NCBI RefSeq assembly: GCF_010993955.1
Contig: NZ_WIXL01000010.1
Span: 46,693-110,692 of the forward strand
DNA length: 64,000 nucleotides
DNA from: Oceanobacillus halotolerans
GTDB taxonomy: Bacteria > Bacillota > Bacilli > Bacillales > Amphibacillaceae
Direction of reading: 5' to 3'
Each line of letters begins with the position of its first letter. Position 1 is the first letter of the stretch. Below, in pieces: positions 51,343 through 60,421 of the stretch. Both the position numbers and the translations under genes were made by a program. A model generated the notes under the pieces. That model searched no databases and was not told where the DNA came from. It saw only the letters and a list, made by a program, of their open reading frames with translations.

Positions 51343-51795
51343 ATGACATTTTATGACATATTGGTATTCATACATGTTTTCTCTGCAATATTAGGTATGG
51401 GGCCAGGGTTTGTAATGATATATGTAGTCAATAAAGCAACCAATATGACAGAATTAAAGCATGCCTATTATATCCGGAATAGGTTACACATTTTTGTCAT
51501 GGTTGGTGGCACCTTATTATTAATTACTGGTTTATGGATGGGCTTTCTTAACACGTATTTATTTCAACAAGGGTGGTACATCGTTAGTTTAACTTTATTC
51601 TTGGTTGCGTTGGCATTTGGCCCAACCGTACTTTCACCAAGATCAAGACCGATTAAAGCGCTTCTTTCTAACCATCAAGGAGAAGAAATCCCAGAAAGCT
51701 ACCATGAACTAGCAAAAAAGTTATTTTTCTTTGAACGAATTGAAAATATTATTTTTCTCGTTGTTATTGCACTAATGATTTTAAAACCTTTTTAA
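51343..51795 (+). CDS. DUF2269 family membrane protein
   Basis: This 150-residue protein has four hydrophobic helices. FYDILVFIHVFSAILGMGPG at the start and RNRLHIFVMVGGTLLLITGL are typical of DUF2269, a family with a conserved His in each of these segments. Function is unknown; a heme or metal role is only a guess. The ATG at 51343 has GGAGGA upstream. A strong terminator follows. Confidence 0.8.
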   Translation: MTFYDILVFIHVFSAILGMGPGFVMIYVVNKATNMTELKHAYYIRNRLHIFVMVGGTLLLITGLWMGFLNTYLFQQGWYIVSLTLFLVALAFGPTVLSPRSRPIKALLSNHQGEEIPESYHELAKKLFFFERIENIIFLVVIALMILKPF

Positions 51796-51834
51796 AAGGT
51801 GTACCCACTTTGCGAATGGGTACACCTTCTTTTA
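51796..51834 (+). terminator. Terminator after the DUF2269 gene
   Basis: AAGGTGTACCCA pairs perfectly with TGGGTACACCTT across 9 bases, followed by CTTTT. Confidence 0.85.
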
Positions 51835-51837
51835 TTT

Positions 51838-52357
51838 GGCTGTTGTCTAAAAGATTATTGCTTTAAGGTATGAAACATCTTGCATATAAGATATATTATA
51901 CGCAACAAAATAGTGCTGTTGATTTCCGCTCCGGACAGTCGTTTCCGCGGACAACGCTTCAGCTTCCTCGGAAGCAAAAACCGCTTCCTGTGGGATCTTC
52001 AGCTGTTGTTTTTTTCGCAGGAGTCGACTGTCCTACGCTCCAATCAAATATCATAAAAACATAATATTTAATAAGAAGTGTTGATCCTATCAGTGGAGGA
52101 AATACACGTAGACTCCTGCGGGAGGAACGGCCTAGGTGAGACCCCTAGAAACGTGTGACGAGTTGAGGAGGCTCAACAGCCACCCGCGGTAAAGAAGACA
52201 CTGTGAAAACGAATAGTTTGAACAGATGTCGCACTTATGCCCCTGGTGAAAGCGAAGTGTATTTCCGGAGCGGGTAAATGCTCCAACCATCACCTCAAGT
52301 TACTGCGCATATTATGCATTATACGTCGTAGAAAACAATAAAGTATAAGAAAAGAGT
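51838..52357. repeat. Repeat family F, long copy 4
   Basis: This is the best-preserved long copy. Left end GGCTGTTGTCTAAAAGATTA; GCTCCGGACAGTCGTTTCCG; GGAGTCGACTGTCCTACGCT; centre TAAAAACATAATATT; GTAGACTCCTGCGGGAGGAA; GAAGTGTATTTCCGGAGCG; right end CGTAGAAAACAATAAAG. The arms are inverse to each other in part. Confidence 0.7.
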
Positions 52358-52360
52358 CTT

Positions 52361-53425
52361 TTATTTTAAATATTCCTCAAGTGTCATGCCTTTTTCCATT
52401 ATTTCTACAGCAGCTTTCTTTCCAACATAGCGTATATGCCAAGGCTCATATTGGTATTCAGTTACTTCTTCTTTTCCTCTTGGGTACCGGATAATGAATC
52501 CATATTCGGCGGCGTTCTCTTCTACCCATTTACCCTCTTCAGTTTTACCAAATGTTTCATTTAATAGAAACTCAGCACTTTCACTTGTGATATCCATTGT
52601 TAGGCCAGATTGATGTTCACTTTCACCTGGGCGAGCGCTAAAGGTATTTGCCTCTTGTTCTCCATGGTCTTCTACATATGAGGCAAACAATGACTGTTGG
52701 GTATCATATGCACGATACCCAGATTGGGCATAAAGGTAATAGCCTTCTTCTTCTGCAGCTTTAAACAGTTCTTCTAATGCATTTGCAGCCACTTCACGCA
52801 TTTGCTTTTTAGGATAATCCTCTGGAAATGGAAATCGGACATCTGGGATAACGAGATCCTCTGGAATATAGTCACTAGGTAATGCATGTTGTTTGTTAAT
52901 GAGTGCTAATTGATCATAGGGATTAGCAAGTATGGTCGATCCGTAGTCTGTTGTTACCGTTTCTGTCTTTTTCTCTAGTCCCTCTCCAGGTTGTACTGTA
53001 TGTTTGTTGGTTATGAGTGTTTCCAAGACTTGCTTTGTGTCTTTATCAAATACTCCTGTTGCCATTAAACTATCCTGCTGTAGTTGTAAATCGGTAATGG
53101 CCCAAGTTGTTTCAGCATCAAATGTACGGTCCTCCGCAATGTCATAGCCAATAGAATTAAGTGCTTGTTGGAGGCTAAGAACTTCTTCTCCTTCGTCTTT
53201 CTTCTGTATACCTGCTTTAGGCACAATAAGCTGATCAGTTTGATTATCCTCTACATTCTCCGTATCGTCAGTTTCTGCTGAATTTGTAGGTGAAGAATCC
53301 TCTTCTGAAGCTAGTATATCTTGCTTTTCATTGTTTGTATCTTGATCTTCCTCTGTATTACACGCCGTAATTACAAATAATATGACAACCGTTATCAAAA
53401 GCATTTTGACTTGTCTGTTAATCAT
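52361..53425 (-). CDS. VanY-type D-alanyl-D-alanine carboxypeptidase lipoprotein
   Basis: This 354-residue lipoprotein (lipobox VITACN) has an acidic linker, a peptidoglycan-binding helix bundle (EEVLSLQQALNSIGYDIAED, then ATTWAITDLQLQQDSLMATG-like repeats) and a C-terminal M15B zinc peptidase. The zinc and catalytic residues are in ESEHQSGLTMDI (HxxxxxxD) and EPWHIRYVG (Glu, His), with AQSGYRAYDTQ before them. It trims the terminal D-Ala from peptidoglycan stems outside the cell, resembling LdcB/YodJ. The ATG at 53425 follows GGGGGAAG, so the longer frame is not used. Confidence 0.9.
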   Translation of the reverse strand: MINRQVKMLLITVVILFVITACNTEEDQDTNNEKQDILASEEDSSPTNSAETDDTENVEDNQTDQLIVPKAGIQKKDEGEEVLSLQQALNSIGYDIAEDRTFDAETTWAITDLQLQQDSLMATGVFDKDTKQVLETLITNKHTVQPGEGLEKKTETVTTDYGSTILANPYDQLALINKQHALPSDYIPEDLVIPDVRFPFPEDYPKKQMREVAANALEELFKAAEEEGYYLYAQSGYRAYDTQQSLFASYVEDHGEQEANTFSARPGESEHQSGLTMDITSESAEFLLNETFGKTEEGKWVEENAAEYGFIIRYPRGKEEVTEYQYEPWHIRYVGKKAAVEIMEKGMTLEEYLK

Positions 53426-53567
53426 TGTCTTCCCCCGTATTTTACGTTTTAGATGACGAAATCTATTATTTATTTTCTCATTAAAAACAAATGTGGGCAA
53501 TAGGGGGAAATGAAATCAGAAACGAAATAGTAATAAGTTGAACTATGTTATTTCATTCGGTAAAATT

Positions 53568-53583
53568 GTCTTTAATTCGAGAT
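53568..53583. promoter_or_regulatory. MhqR-like box upstream of mhqD
   Basis: GTCTTTAATTCGAGAT matches 13 of 16 positions of the MhqR palindrome ATCTCGAATTCGAGAT, with the right half intact. It touches a candidate -10, TATACT (53583-53588). The gene lies 250 bases downstream, beyond repeat A3. Confidence 0.5.
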
Positions 53584-53609
53584 ATACTGAAATTGGATGT
53601 TCTACCACG

Positions 53610-53798
53610 TGTTAACTGGCAGGCTGACTAAGAACGCCACGTCAATCGCACCGTCAGCACTAGCACGTCCTGTGCGTCGTAAGACCCCACTTCAAGACTT
53701 CGAGAAACAAAGAAGTATAAGTGGGGGATAACTGCCAGTGAAAGTGAGATAAGTTCAACTAACACTCGGTGGGGGATGAAGGGAACTCCCCACCGGAT
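53610..53798. repeat. Repeat family A, copy 3, with a 57-bp insert, in the mhqD leader
   Basis: Subtype 2 of the two-hairpin element: outer stem AACTGGCAG/CTGCCAGT, inner stem CCCCACTT/AAGTGGGG, second hairpin CGGTGGGG/CCCCACCG. A 57-bp G unit separates the outer and inner 5' arms of the first hairpin. The element ends about 30 bases before the mhqD start codon. Confidence 0.75.
53623..53679. repeat. G unit, 57 bp, copy 1
   Basis: It begins GCTGACTAAGAACGCCACGT and ends CACGTCCTGTGCGTCG. It is inserted between the arms of hairpin 1 in repeat A3. The copy at 58534-58590 differs at 5 of 57 positions. Confidence 0.75.
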
Positions 53799-53829
53799 TA
53801 AGCTTTATAAAATGAAAGGAAGGGATCAA

Positions 53830-54444
53830 ATGAAACATATATATCAGGAAGGGAAAGCGAATAAGCCAACATTATTGTTACTTCATGGAACAGGAGGAAC
53901 AGAACAAGATCTATTACCAATTGCGGAAATGATAGAACCAGAAGCTTCTGTTTTAAGTGTACGGGGAAATGTTTCAGAAAATGGAATGCCACGTTTTTTC
54001 CGCCGTATTCGAGAAGGTGTATTTGATGAAGAAGATTTAGTATTTCGTACAAAGGAATTGTATGAATTTTTAGATGAAGCGTCAGCGAAGTATGGATTTA
54101 ACCGGGATAATATCATTGCAATTGGCTACTCAAATGGTGCAAACATAGCAGGAAGTTTATTGTTCCATTATGAAAATGCATTAAAAGGGGCATTTTTACA
54201 TCACCCAATGGTACCTAGAAGAGGAATTGAATTACCAGATTTAACGAATACCCCAGTGTTTATAGGTGCGGGTGATAATGATCCGATTTGCCCACCAGAA
54301 GAAAGTAAAGAGCTAGAGAAATTACTTCGTGAAGCTGGAGCACAGGTGGAATTACATTGGGAAAGCTTAGGCCATCAGCTGTCTAGAGGCGAGATTGAAA
54401 AAGCCAAAGAATTGTATGATAAACACTTCGGGAATCTAGGATAG
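53830..54444 (+). CDS. mhqD: MhqD-like carboxylesterase/phospholipase
   Basis: This 204-residue alpha/beta hydrolase closely follows B. subtilis MhqD (YodD), a putative esterase induced by hydroquinones. The oxyanion region is LLLLHGTGGTEQDLLPIAEM. The nucleophile serine is in IAIGYSNGANIAGSLLF, the acid in AGDNDPICPP, the base His in SLGHQLSRGE. SVRGNVSENGMPRFFRRI is shared with the family. The ATG at 53830 follows GGAAGGGA; the longer frame arises from repeat A3. It is probably under MhqR (box at 53568), with a long structured leader. Confidence 0.85.
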   Translation: MKHIYQEGKANKPTLLLLHGTGGTEQDLLPIAEMIEPEASVLSVRGNVSENGMPRFFRRIREGVFDEEDLVFRTKELYEFLDEASAKYGFNRDNIIAIGYSNGANIAGSLLFHYENALKGAFLHHPMVPRRGIELPDLTNTPVFIGAGDNDPICPPEESKELEKLLREAGAQVELHWESLGHQLSRGEIEKAKELYDKHFGNLG

Positions 54445-54507
54445 GAAAGTAACGTTCACATCTGTACTGCTTTAGGCATACCCATGTGTAAAAGACTGAA
54501 GAGGGGA

Positions 54508-54789
54508 TATGTCATGGAGCGTGGATGGACAAATCAAGCTACTTCTTATTCTGTCATTCGGGTGCTGCTTTTTTGGTGTGCATTGCTTGTTGTATCCAGT
54601 GTGTATATTACCACACCTCTTCTATCAGTTTTTTCTGATGAATTCTCAAGTAATGTCATCAATGGCTGCATGGACTTCTAGTACATTTTCTCTTTATTAT
54701 GCGATTGGCTTATTGTAATGACATTTGGGCTTGCTTGGTGGTCGGTATGGGCGAAAATAGTTGATTGTTTTTGGCTTAGGCATATAAAC
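54508..54789 (+). pseudogene. N-terminal remnant of an MFS transporter
   Basis: A frame reads SYSVIRVLLFWCALLVVSSV and YITTPLLSVFSDEF (first helix). Then other frames give SSMAAWTSSTFSLYYAIGLL and GLLGGRYGRK, the MFS loop 2-3 motif, followed by stops. Three frames and several stops show decay. It is the start of a drug-efflux-type carrier, lacking everything after helix 2. Confidence 0.7.
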
Positions 54790-54843
54790 AGAAAGCAACT
54801 AGATCATAACTATAGTTGGTGACCTAATTGCTTTTTGCTTTTA

Positions 54844-56076
54844 TTAAGCTTTTGCTTCAAATAAGCGAGAAATTTCAATAATAACATTTGTTGCTTTTTC
54901 CATATTATCGACAGAAATATATTCAAATTTACCGTGGAAATTTTCACCGCCAGTAAAAATATTAGGTGTTGGTAAACCCTTATAGGAAAGCTGGGACCCA
55001 TCTGTTCCACCTCTAACTGGCTCAATGATTGGGTTTATCTGTAAAGATTCCATTGCCTCTTTTGCGATATCAACAATTTCCATGACAGGTTCAATCTTTT
55101 CACGCATATTGTAATATTGATCAGCCATTTCCAATTCTACCGCGTCTTCTCCATAAGCTTTTTTCATTTCGTTAACAAACTGTTTAATGGTTTCTTTTCT
55201 TTTTTCAAAGTTTTCTCGGTCAAAGTCACGAATGATGTAAGATGCCTCTGTCTTCTCTACATTTCCATTCACTGAAACGAGATGATAGAACCCTTCATAG
55301 TTTTCGGTTGTTTCCGGTGCTTCATTTTTTGGTAACTTTTCAATGAATTCTGCTGCCATTTTCCCAGCGTTTACCATTTTATTCTTTGCTGTACCAGGAT
55401 GCACACTATTTCCTTTGAAAATAATGCGCGCTGCGGCTGCATTGAAGCTTTCATATTGTAATTCCCCAAGAGGACCTCCATCTACTGTATAAGCATATGT
55501 AGCATTAAAACGGTTAACATCAAACTTGTGTGGTCCGCGCCCTATTTCTTCATCTGGTGTAAAGGCAACTCGTATTGTTCCATGCTTTATTTCTGGGTGA
55601 TTAATGAGGTAAGCCATAGCTGTCATAATTTCAGCAATTCCTGCTTTATTATCAGCACCCAATAATGTTGTTCCATCTGTAGTAATTAATGTGTGTCCTT
55701 TGTATGTTGGAAGCTCTGGAAAATCGTTTGCACGTAATACGACATTTAACTTATCATTTAAAGTGAGATCATTACCATCAAAATTTTCCACAACCTGAGG
55801 ATTTACATTTTTTCCAGTAAAATCTGTAGCTGTATCTAGGTGTGCCATAAATCCAATGGTTGGGACATCTTTATCTGTGTTAGCAGGTAATGTTGCCATT
55901 ACATAGGCATGTTCATCTACTGAAACATCTTTCATCCCAATAGATTTTAGTTCTTCAACTAGAAGGTTTGCTAATTCAAATTGACCAGGTGTAGAAGGTG
56001 TTGTATCACTAGTGCCATCTGATTGTGTATCAACCTTTACGTATTTGGTAAAACGCTCGATTATTTCTTGTTTCAT
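54844..56076 (-). CDS. pepT: Peptidase T (aminotripeptidase)
   Basis: This 410-residue M20-family cytosolic enzyme with two zinc ions removes the N-terminal residue from tripeptides. Blocks seen: [38 protein letters not shown] (His, Asp), [20 protein letters not shown] (Asp), [20 protein letters not shown] (Glu-Glu), the dimerisation-domain region [20 protein letters not shown] and [14 protein letters not shown] (His). The start follows a GGAGAGGG site. It looks complete and monocistronic. Confidence 0.95.
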   Translation of the reverse strand: MKQEIIERFTKYVKVDTQSDGTSDTTPSTPGQFELANLLVEELKSIGMKDVSVDEHAYVMATLPANTDKDVPTIGFMAHLDTATDFTGKNVNPQVVENFDGNDLTLNDKLNVVLRANDFPELPTYKGHTLITTDGTTLLGADNKAGIAEIMTAMAYLINHPEIKHGTIRVAFTPDEEIGRGPHKFDVNRFNATYAYTVDGGPLGELQYESFNAAAARIIFKGNSVHPGTAKNKMVNAGKMAAEFIEKLPKNEAPETTENYEGFYHLVSVNGNVEKTEASYIIRDFDRENFEKRKETIKQFVNEMKKAYGEDAVELEMADQYYNMREKIEPVMEIVDIAKEAMESLQINPIIEPVRGGTDGSQLSYKGLPTPNIFTGGENFHGKFEYISVDNMEKATNVIIEISRLFEAKA

Positions 56077-56239
56077 GTATTCCCTCTCCTTGTCTATTTA
56101 TCTAATCTCTATACTGATTATACATGAAGTGTCCTTGTTTTTCTATTTGCAAAAACATTATGTCTTTTCACACGGAAGAAATACCATTATAGTGAATATA
56201 GAAAGCATTTATGAAAAATGTGATAAGGAGGTACCGTAT

Positions 56240-57091
56240 ATGGGTTCGTATTTTGTTTCACCAGGGTGGTTAAAAAATCACATAGAAAAGAACGTTGATG
56301 CAAACTTGGTAGTAGTAGATACGAGGTTTCAATTAAATGATGAAAATGCGGGAAGAAAGGCTTATATTGACGGCCATATTCCTAGTGCTATTTATTTAGA
56401 CTTAGAGAAAGATTTATCAGGCAAAGCACAAAAACATGGTGGGAATCACCCATTGCCAGATATCGATACATTTGTGGCAAAAATCGGTAACATTGGAATT
56501 GATAACAATACAACAGTTGTTATTTATGATCAAGCCAATGATATGTTTGCTGCTCGGTTATGGTGGTTGCTCCACTATGTTGGACATGAAGATGTATATT
56601 TGTTAGATGGTGGATTTGATACTTGGGTGAAGGAAGGTAATCCGGTTACAACAGATATTCCTGAACTAGTTCCAAAAACGTTTCATCCCAACGTAAGCAG
56701 TGATGAAGTTGTCCATATCGAGGATGTTAAAGAAAAGCGAGATAACACTACCTTAATTGATTCTCGTTCAAAAGATCGGTATCTTGGTAAAACAGAGCCA
56801 CTCTATAAAAAGGCTGGTCATATTCCTGGAGCCATAAATTACTTCTGGAGAGACGTATTAAAACCTGATGGTAGTTGGAAAACAGAAACAGAGCTCAAGG
56901 AACATTTTAACCAACTAGATAGAGAGGAAGAAATTATCGTTTCATGTGGTTCTGGTGTGTCTGCATGTGCCAATATACTGGCATTAAAGCTGGCAGGCTA
57001 TGAAAATGTTAAGCTCTATCCTGGTAGTTATAGTGATTGGATCTCCTATGATGAAAATGAAGTAGAAACTGAGGAAAGAAATGATGAATAA
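56240..57091 (+). CDS. Sulfurtransferase with two rhodanese domains
   Basis: This 283-residue enzyme of the thiosulfate/3-mercaptopyruvate sulfurtransferase group has a catalytically silent N-terminal rhodanese domain (VVVDTRFQLNDENAGRKAYI; HIPSAIYLDLEKDLSG) and an active C-terminal one. The active-site loop reads IVSCGSGVSACANIL. The loop CGSGVSA is closer to mercaptopyruvate-type enzymes than to CRKGVT thiosulfate types. The ATG at 56240 has AAGGAGG 7 bases upstream; the longer frame overlaps pepT. It overlaps the next gene by 8 bases. Confidence 0.88.
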   Translation: MGSYFVSPGWLKNHIEKNVDANLVVVDTRFQLNDENAGRKAYIDGHIPSAIYLDLEKDLSGKAQKHGGNHPLPDIDTFVAKIGNIGIDNNTTVVIYDQANDMFAARLWWLLHYVGHEDVYLLDGGFDTWVKEGNPVTTDIPELVPKTFHPNVSSDEVVHIEDVKEKRDNTTLIDSRSKDRYLGKTEPLYKKAGHIPGAINYFWRDVLKPDGSWKTETELKEHFNQLDREEEIIVSCGSGVSACANILALKLAGYENVKLYPGSYSDWISYDENEVETEERNDE

Positions 57092-57662
57092 ACAACGATG
57101 TGCTTGGGTTACGGATGATCCAGTTTATATAGCCTATCATGACCAGGAGTGGGGGGTTGAAACACATGATGATCGACAATTATTTGAAATGTTATCGCTT
57201 GAAGGTGCACAGGCAGGCCTTAGTTGGATAACAATCCTGAAACGTCGAGAAAATTATAGAAAGGCATTTGATGATTTTGACCCTACCATTATTAGTAAGT
57301 ATGATGATACCAAAATAGAAATGCTGCGAAAAAATGAAGGGATTATCCGTAATAAGCTTAAAATTCAATCTGTTGTTACCAATGCTCAAGCCTTTTTACG
57401 TATACAAGAGGCACATGGAAGTTTTGATGCGTATATTTGGCAGTTTGTGAATGGGGAGCAAATTACAAACCACTGGGAGAAGCATGAAGATGTACCAGAT
57501 TACACCAATGAATCAGAGGCAATGAGCAAGGACTTGAAAAAACACGGATTTAAATTTGTCGGTCCTACGATTTGTTATGCTTTTATGCAGGCCACTGGGA
57601 TGGTTTTTGATCACACGACAGACTGTTATCGATATAAGGAAAGCATAAAACACCCAAGCTAG
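57084..57662 (+). CDS. tag: DNA-3-methyladenine glycosylase I
   Basis: This 192-residue base-excision enzyme removes 3-methyladenine from alkylated DNA. Tag-family markers: RCAWVTDDPVYIAYHDQEWG, FEMLSLEGAQAGLSWITILK (Glu important for base recognition), LKKHGFKFVGPTICYAFMQA (helix-hairpin region) and a zinc-binding set formed by Cys near the N-terminus and the C-terminal FDHTTDCYRY. The start codon overlaps the end of the rhodanese gene, so the two are co-translated. ATG 57084 is preferred to 57081 for spacing to AGGAAAG. Confidence 0.93.
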   Translation: MNKQRCAWVTDDPVYIAYHDQEWGVETHDDRQLFEMLSLEGAQAGLSWITILKRRENYRKAFDDFDPTIISKYDDTKIEMLRKNEGIIRNKLKIQSVVTNAQAFLRIQEAHGSFDAYIWQFVNGEQITNHWEKHEDVPDYTNESEAMSKDLKKHGFKFVGPTICYAFMQATGMVFDHTTDCYRYKESIKHPS

Positions 57663-57756
57663 TATTTAACGGGTTTACTTGTGAGGTGCAACATAATAAA
57701 ACACAGACCAAATCACATAGTTTCCGTTATTAGATTCAGAGTATAATTAACAGAAT

Positions 57757-58040
57757 AAAAGCGCAAGCGCCTTGATTACCCCCGATTAGAAAACTTGGCT
57801 TTGTCGCCAAGTGGCGAAATCCTTAGTTGCACTTATGCAGTAAGTAGTTTCTTATCTGCCAAGCATAAGCCAAGCCTCGACGTGGTGCTTTTTGCGCGTA
57901 ATCTGGATAGATTTATGACCTCGAGGGGATAGGCGCTGGCCGATGAAAACTCGGGTGTCCTTATTTCTATCGGCACTAGGACGTCAATCGCAACGCCAGT
58001 ACTAGCACGTCAATCGCTCGAAGCTTGACGTGGCCTTTCC
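57757..58040. repeat. Repeat family C, copy 7
   Basis: A near-complete C element in reverse orientation, ending in a G-like tract (GGACGTCAATCGCAACGCCA, then GTACTAGCACGTCAATCGC, then CTTGACGTGG). Confidence 0.7.
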
Positions 58041-58088
58041 TATAAAAGGCTGTAATGAGTCCAACTTTTTATACTTCCTTATCTTTTC

Positions 58089-58126
58089 AAAAGGACTTAG
58101 AGAAAATCTTCTCAAAGTCCTTTTAT
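58089..58126 (+). terminator. Orphan terminator-like hairpin
   Basis: AAAAGGACTT and AAGTCCTTTT pair, extended by GAGAA/TTCTC. T-rich sequence follows. It is over 400 bases from the end of tag, so it may not belong to that gene. Confidence 0.6.
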
Positions 58127-58128
58127 TT

Positions 58129-58257
58129 CACGTTAGGAAAGTATAAAATTTTAGCTAAGAAGTAGACTCGACGTGGCCAAAATGCCAAAATTTAATGTCC
58201 CAAGTATAAGAAAAACGAACACATTCGCTAAAGGACGAGCGAATGCGAGTTTTTCTA
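58129..58257. repeat. Repeat family D, copy 4
   Basis: Nearly identical to copy 1 in its second hairpin (AGAAAAACGAACAC ... GCGAGTTTTTCT) and carrying a small extra duplication in the first (CCAAAATGCCAAAATTTAAT). The 160 bases that follow show nothing recognisable. Confidence 0.75.
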
Positions 58258-58416
58258 ATTAATTGTTTGTTCAACGAAGTAAACCCGTTAGCTAGTACTG
58301 GATGTTTTATTCTTTTGCAAAACTTAGTGAAGTTAAATAATGCATAGGAAAATAGCACCTTTGGCTTTCACTTCGCTCAATTAATTAGCAGTAAAAATGA
58401 TAACGCTTTTATCACT

Positions 58417-58617
58417 TGTTAACTGGCAGTAAGACCCCCACTTCAAGACTTCGGGAATCAAAGAAGTATAAGTGGGGGATAACTGCCAGTAAAAGTGAGA
58501 TAAGTTCAACTAACATTCGGTGGGGGATGAAGGGCTGACTAAGAACGCCACGTCAATCGCAACATCGACACTAGCACGTCCTGTGCGTCGAAAAACCCCC
58601 ACCGAATGGGTTAAGCT
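58417..58617. repeat. Repeat family A, copy 4, with a 57-bp insert in hairpin 2
   Basis: Hairpin 1 is uninterrupted (AACTGGCAGT ... ACTGCCAGT enclosing CCCCCACTT/AAGTGGGGG). In hairpin 2 the G unit occupies the loop between TCGGTGGGGGATGAAGG and CCCCCACCGA. The element ends next to the stop codon of the chemoreceptor gene and may act as its terminator. Confidence 0.75.
58534..58590. repeat. G unit, 57 bp, copy 2
   Basis: Same length and ends as the unit at 53623-53679 (GCTGACTAAG ... GTGCGTCG), with 5 differences clustered at positions 29-36. It lies in the apical loop of hairpin 2 of repeat A4. Confidence 0.75.
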
Positions 58618-58628
58618 TTATGAATTTT

Positions 58629-60374
58629 TTAGACGTTAAATACTTTTAATTCATCATTTAACTTATCAGCGAGTTTTGCCAACTCACTTGCACTATCATA
58701 TACATCGTCCATTGATCCAGCGGTTTGTTGAGCAGATGCAGCTACTTGCTCTACACTAGTTGCTGATTCTTCTGACACAGAAGCAATTTCTTCAATTGTA
58801 TTATTCATGACAGTACTATTTTGAGCAATATCTGATAAAGTTTTGGATATGGCTGAGATATTTTCCGTCATATCTGAAACAGAGTTGTGAATGGTTTCGA
58901 AATTTCCTCTTGTCGTTTTTATTTGCTCTGTTCCTTCTTTTACTTCCTCATATCCACTATTTAGAGAATCTACTACATGATCTGTTTCTGTTTGAATACT
59001 TGTGACAATGTTCGTTATTTCTGTAATCGAATCAGCTACTTGTTCTGATAATTTTCGTACCTCTTCAGCTACAACGGCAAAACCTTTTCCATGTTCACCT
59101 GCTCTAGCTGCCTCGATGGCTGCATTTAATGCTAATAAGTTCGTTTGATCCGCAATATCTTTAATGACGAGCACTAATTTTGTAATATCATTTGATTGCT
59201 TTTCCAAACCTTGCACTTTTTTAACAGAATCCGTCACAATCATATCGATACGTTCCATCTGATTAACGGATTTTTCCATTAATGCAGTACCTTCATTTGT
59301 TAAGGTTTGTATTTGATTAGAATAAGATGCAACCTCTTCTCCATTTTGCTCAGATTGGCGTACTCTTTGAACAAAGTCATTCATATTTTCGGAAAGGGTC
59401 GTTGCACTATTTGCTTGTGTTTCAGAACCAGATGAAAGCTCGTCCATTGTTGAGGCAACTTGAATATTGCCCTCTTTCACATTGTTGGCAGACTTTGATA
59501 GTGCATCACTTTTAGCAGATACCAACTCCGATGCCTTTGTAATATTTTGTATAATGGAGTGAATATTGTTTTTCATTTTATTGGTTGCTACACTTAATTG
59601 TCCGATTTCGTCGTTACCGTTATATTCAACTGATTCAACATCGAGATTTCCATCAGCAACTTCTCTTGTTAAGGTCACCACATTTTTTAAGTTTGTGGCT
59701 ATTTTACGACTAACAATTAACATGAAGGATATTCCAATACCTATTGCAACAAGAATTGCGATAGCCAGAATAACAATACTATTATTTAAACTGTCTTTTG
59801 CATTTTGGACAGAAGCTGTTTGTTCTTCATTTACCATATTTGTTAATTGGTTAATTAAGTTTACATTATTTAAGCGCAATGTACTTGATTCATCACGTAA
59901 TGTAAGGGCTTCATTCATCTGGTCGTTTTCTACAGCGGTTGTGATTTCGTTCATGAACATATCATTGATTTGTACATCATTTTCTTTAATTTGTGAGAAG
60001 ACTTCCTTCTGATCTTTTGTTTCCATGAGTGGATCAAGTGCTGCCATTGTTTCATCGAACTGATCTTGTCTATGTTGGAATTTATCAATATAAGATGCAT
60101 TGGTTGTAATAATATAATCCGCAATATCTACATCTTTTGCTTGGACAATCGAGGCTAGTTGTGCCATTTCATTCACACGTAAGCTTCGCTGTTCAATGAC
60201 ATCAATATCTTCTTCTGCCTTATACAATTGTGAATAGACCATTGTTCCAGCTAAAACAAATAGTACTGCCGTTACAAGGAAGATGGTGATATACTTTCTA
60301 CTAATCGGCAAATCTTTCCAATTAAATTTGTTTCTAGATTTTTTCTTTCCTTTTTGCTTTTTTTGTTTTTTCAT
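58629..60374 (-). CDS. Methyl-accepting chemotaxis protein
   Basis: This 581-residue transmembrane chemoreceptor has a Lys-rich cytoplasmic N-terminus, TM1 ([20 protein letters not shown]), an outer four-helix-bundle domain of about 130 residues, TM2 ([20 protein letters not shown]), a HAMP linker ([20 protein letters not shown]) and the signalling domain with the conserved tip ([24 protein letters not shown]). It passes signals to CheA/CheW; the ligand is unknown. The ATG at 60374 follows GGGGG by 6 bases. It is not near other chemotaxis genes. Confidence 0.92.
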   Translation of the reverse strand: MKKQKKQKGKKKSRNKFNWKDLPISRKYITIFLVTAVLFVLAGTMVYSQLYKAEEDIDVIEQRSLRVNEMAQLASIVQAKDVDIADYIITTNASYIDKFQHRQDQFDETMAALDPLMETKDQKEVFSQIKENDVQINDMFMNEITTAVENDQMNEALTLRDESSTLRLNNVNLINQLTNMVNEEQTASVQNAKDSLNNSIVILAIAILVAIGIGISFMLIVSRKIATNLKNVVTLTREVADGNLDVESVEYNGNDEIGQLSVATNKMKNNIHSIIQNITKASELVSAKSDALSKSANNVKEGNIQVASTMDELSSGSETQANSATTLSENMNDFVQRVRQSEQNGEEVASYSNQIQTLTNEGTALMEKSVNQMERIDMIVTDSVKKVQGLEKQSNDITKLVLVIKDIADQTNLLALNAAIEAARAGEHGKGFAVVAEEVRKLSEQVADSITEITNIVTSIQTETDHVVDSLNSGYEEVKEGTEQIKTTRGNFETIHNSVSDMTENISAISKTLSDIAQNSTVMNNTIEEIASVSEESATSVEQVAASAQQTAGSMDDVYDSASELAKLADKLNDELKVFNV

Positions 60375-60421
60375 ATAAACCCCCAATAAAAGTAAATTTT
60401 TCCTGTATTCTGTTAAATCTA

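Noticed and set aside
56012..56239. Longer start of the rhodanese gene overlapping pepT
   Set aside because: It would overlap the divergent pepT start, and AAGGAGG precedes the ATG at 56240, which gives the normal two-domain length.
57663..58628. Possible hidden gene in the 960-base gap before the chemoreceptor
   Set aside because: The gap is accounted for by repeats C7, D4 and A4 plus an orphan hairpin; the remaining stretches contain no frame with a start signal.
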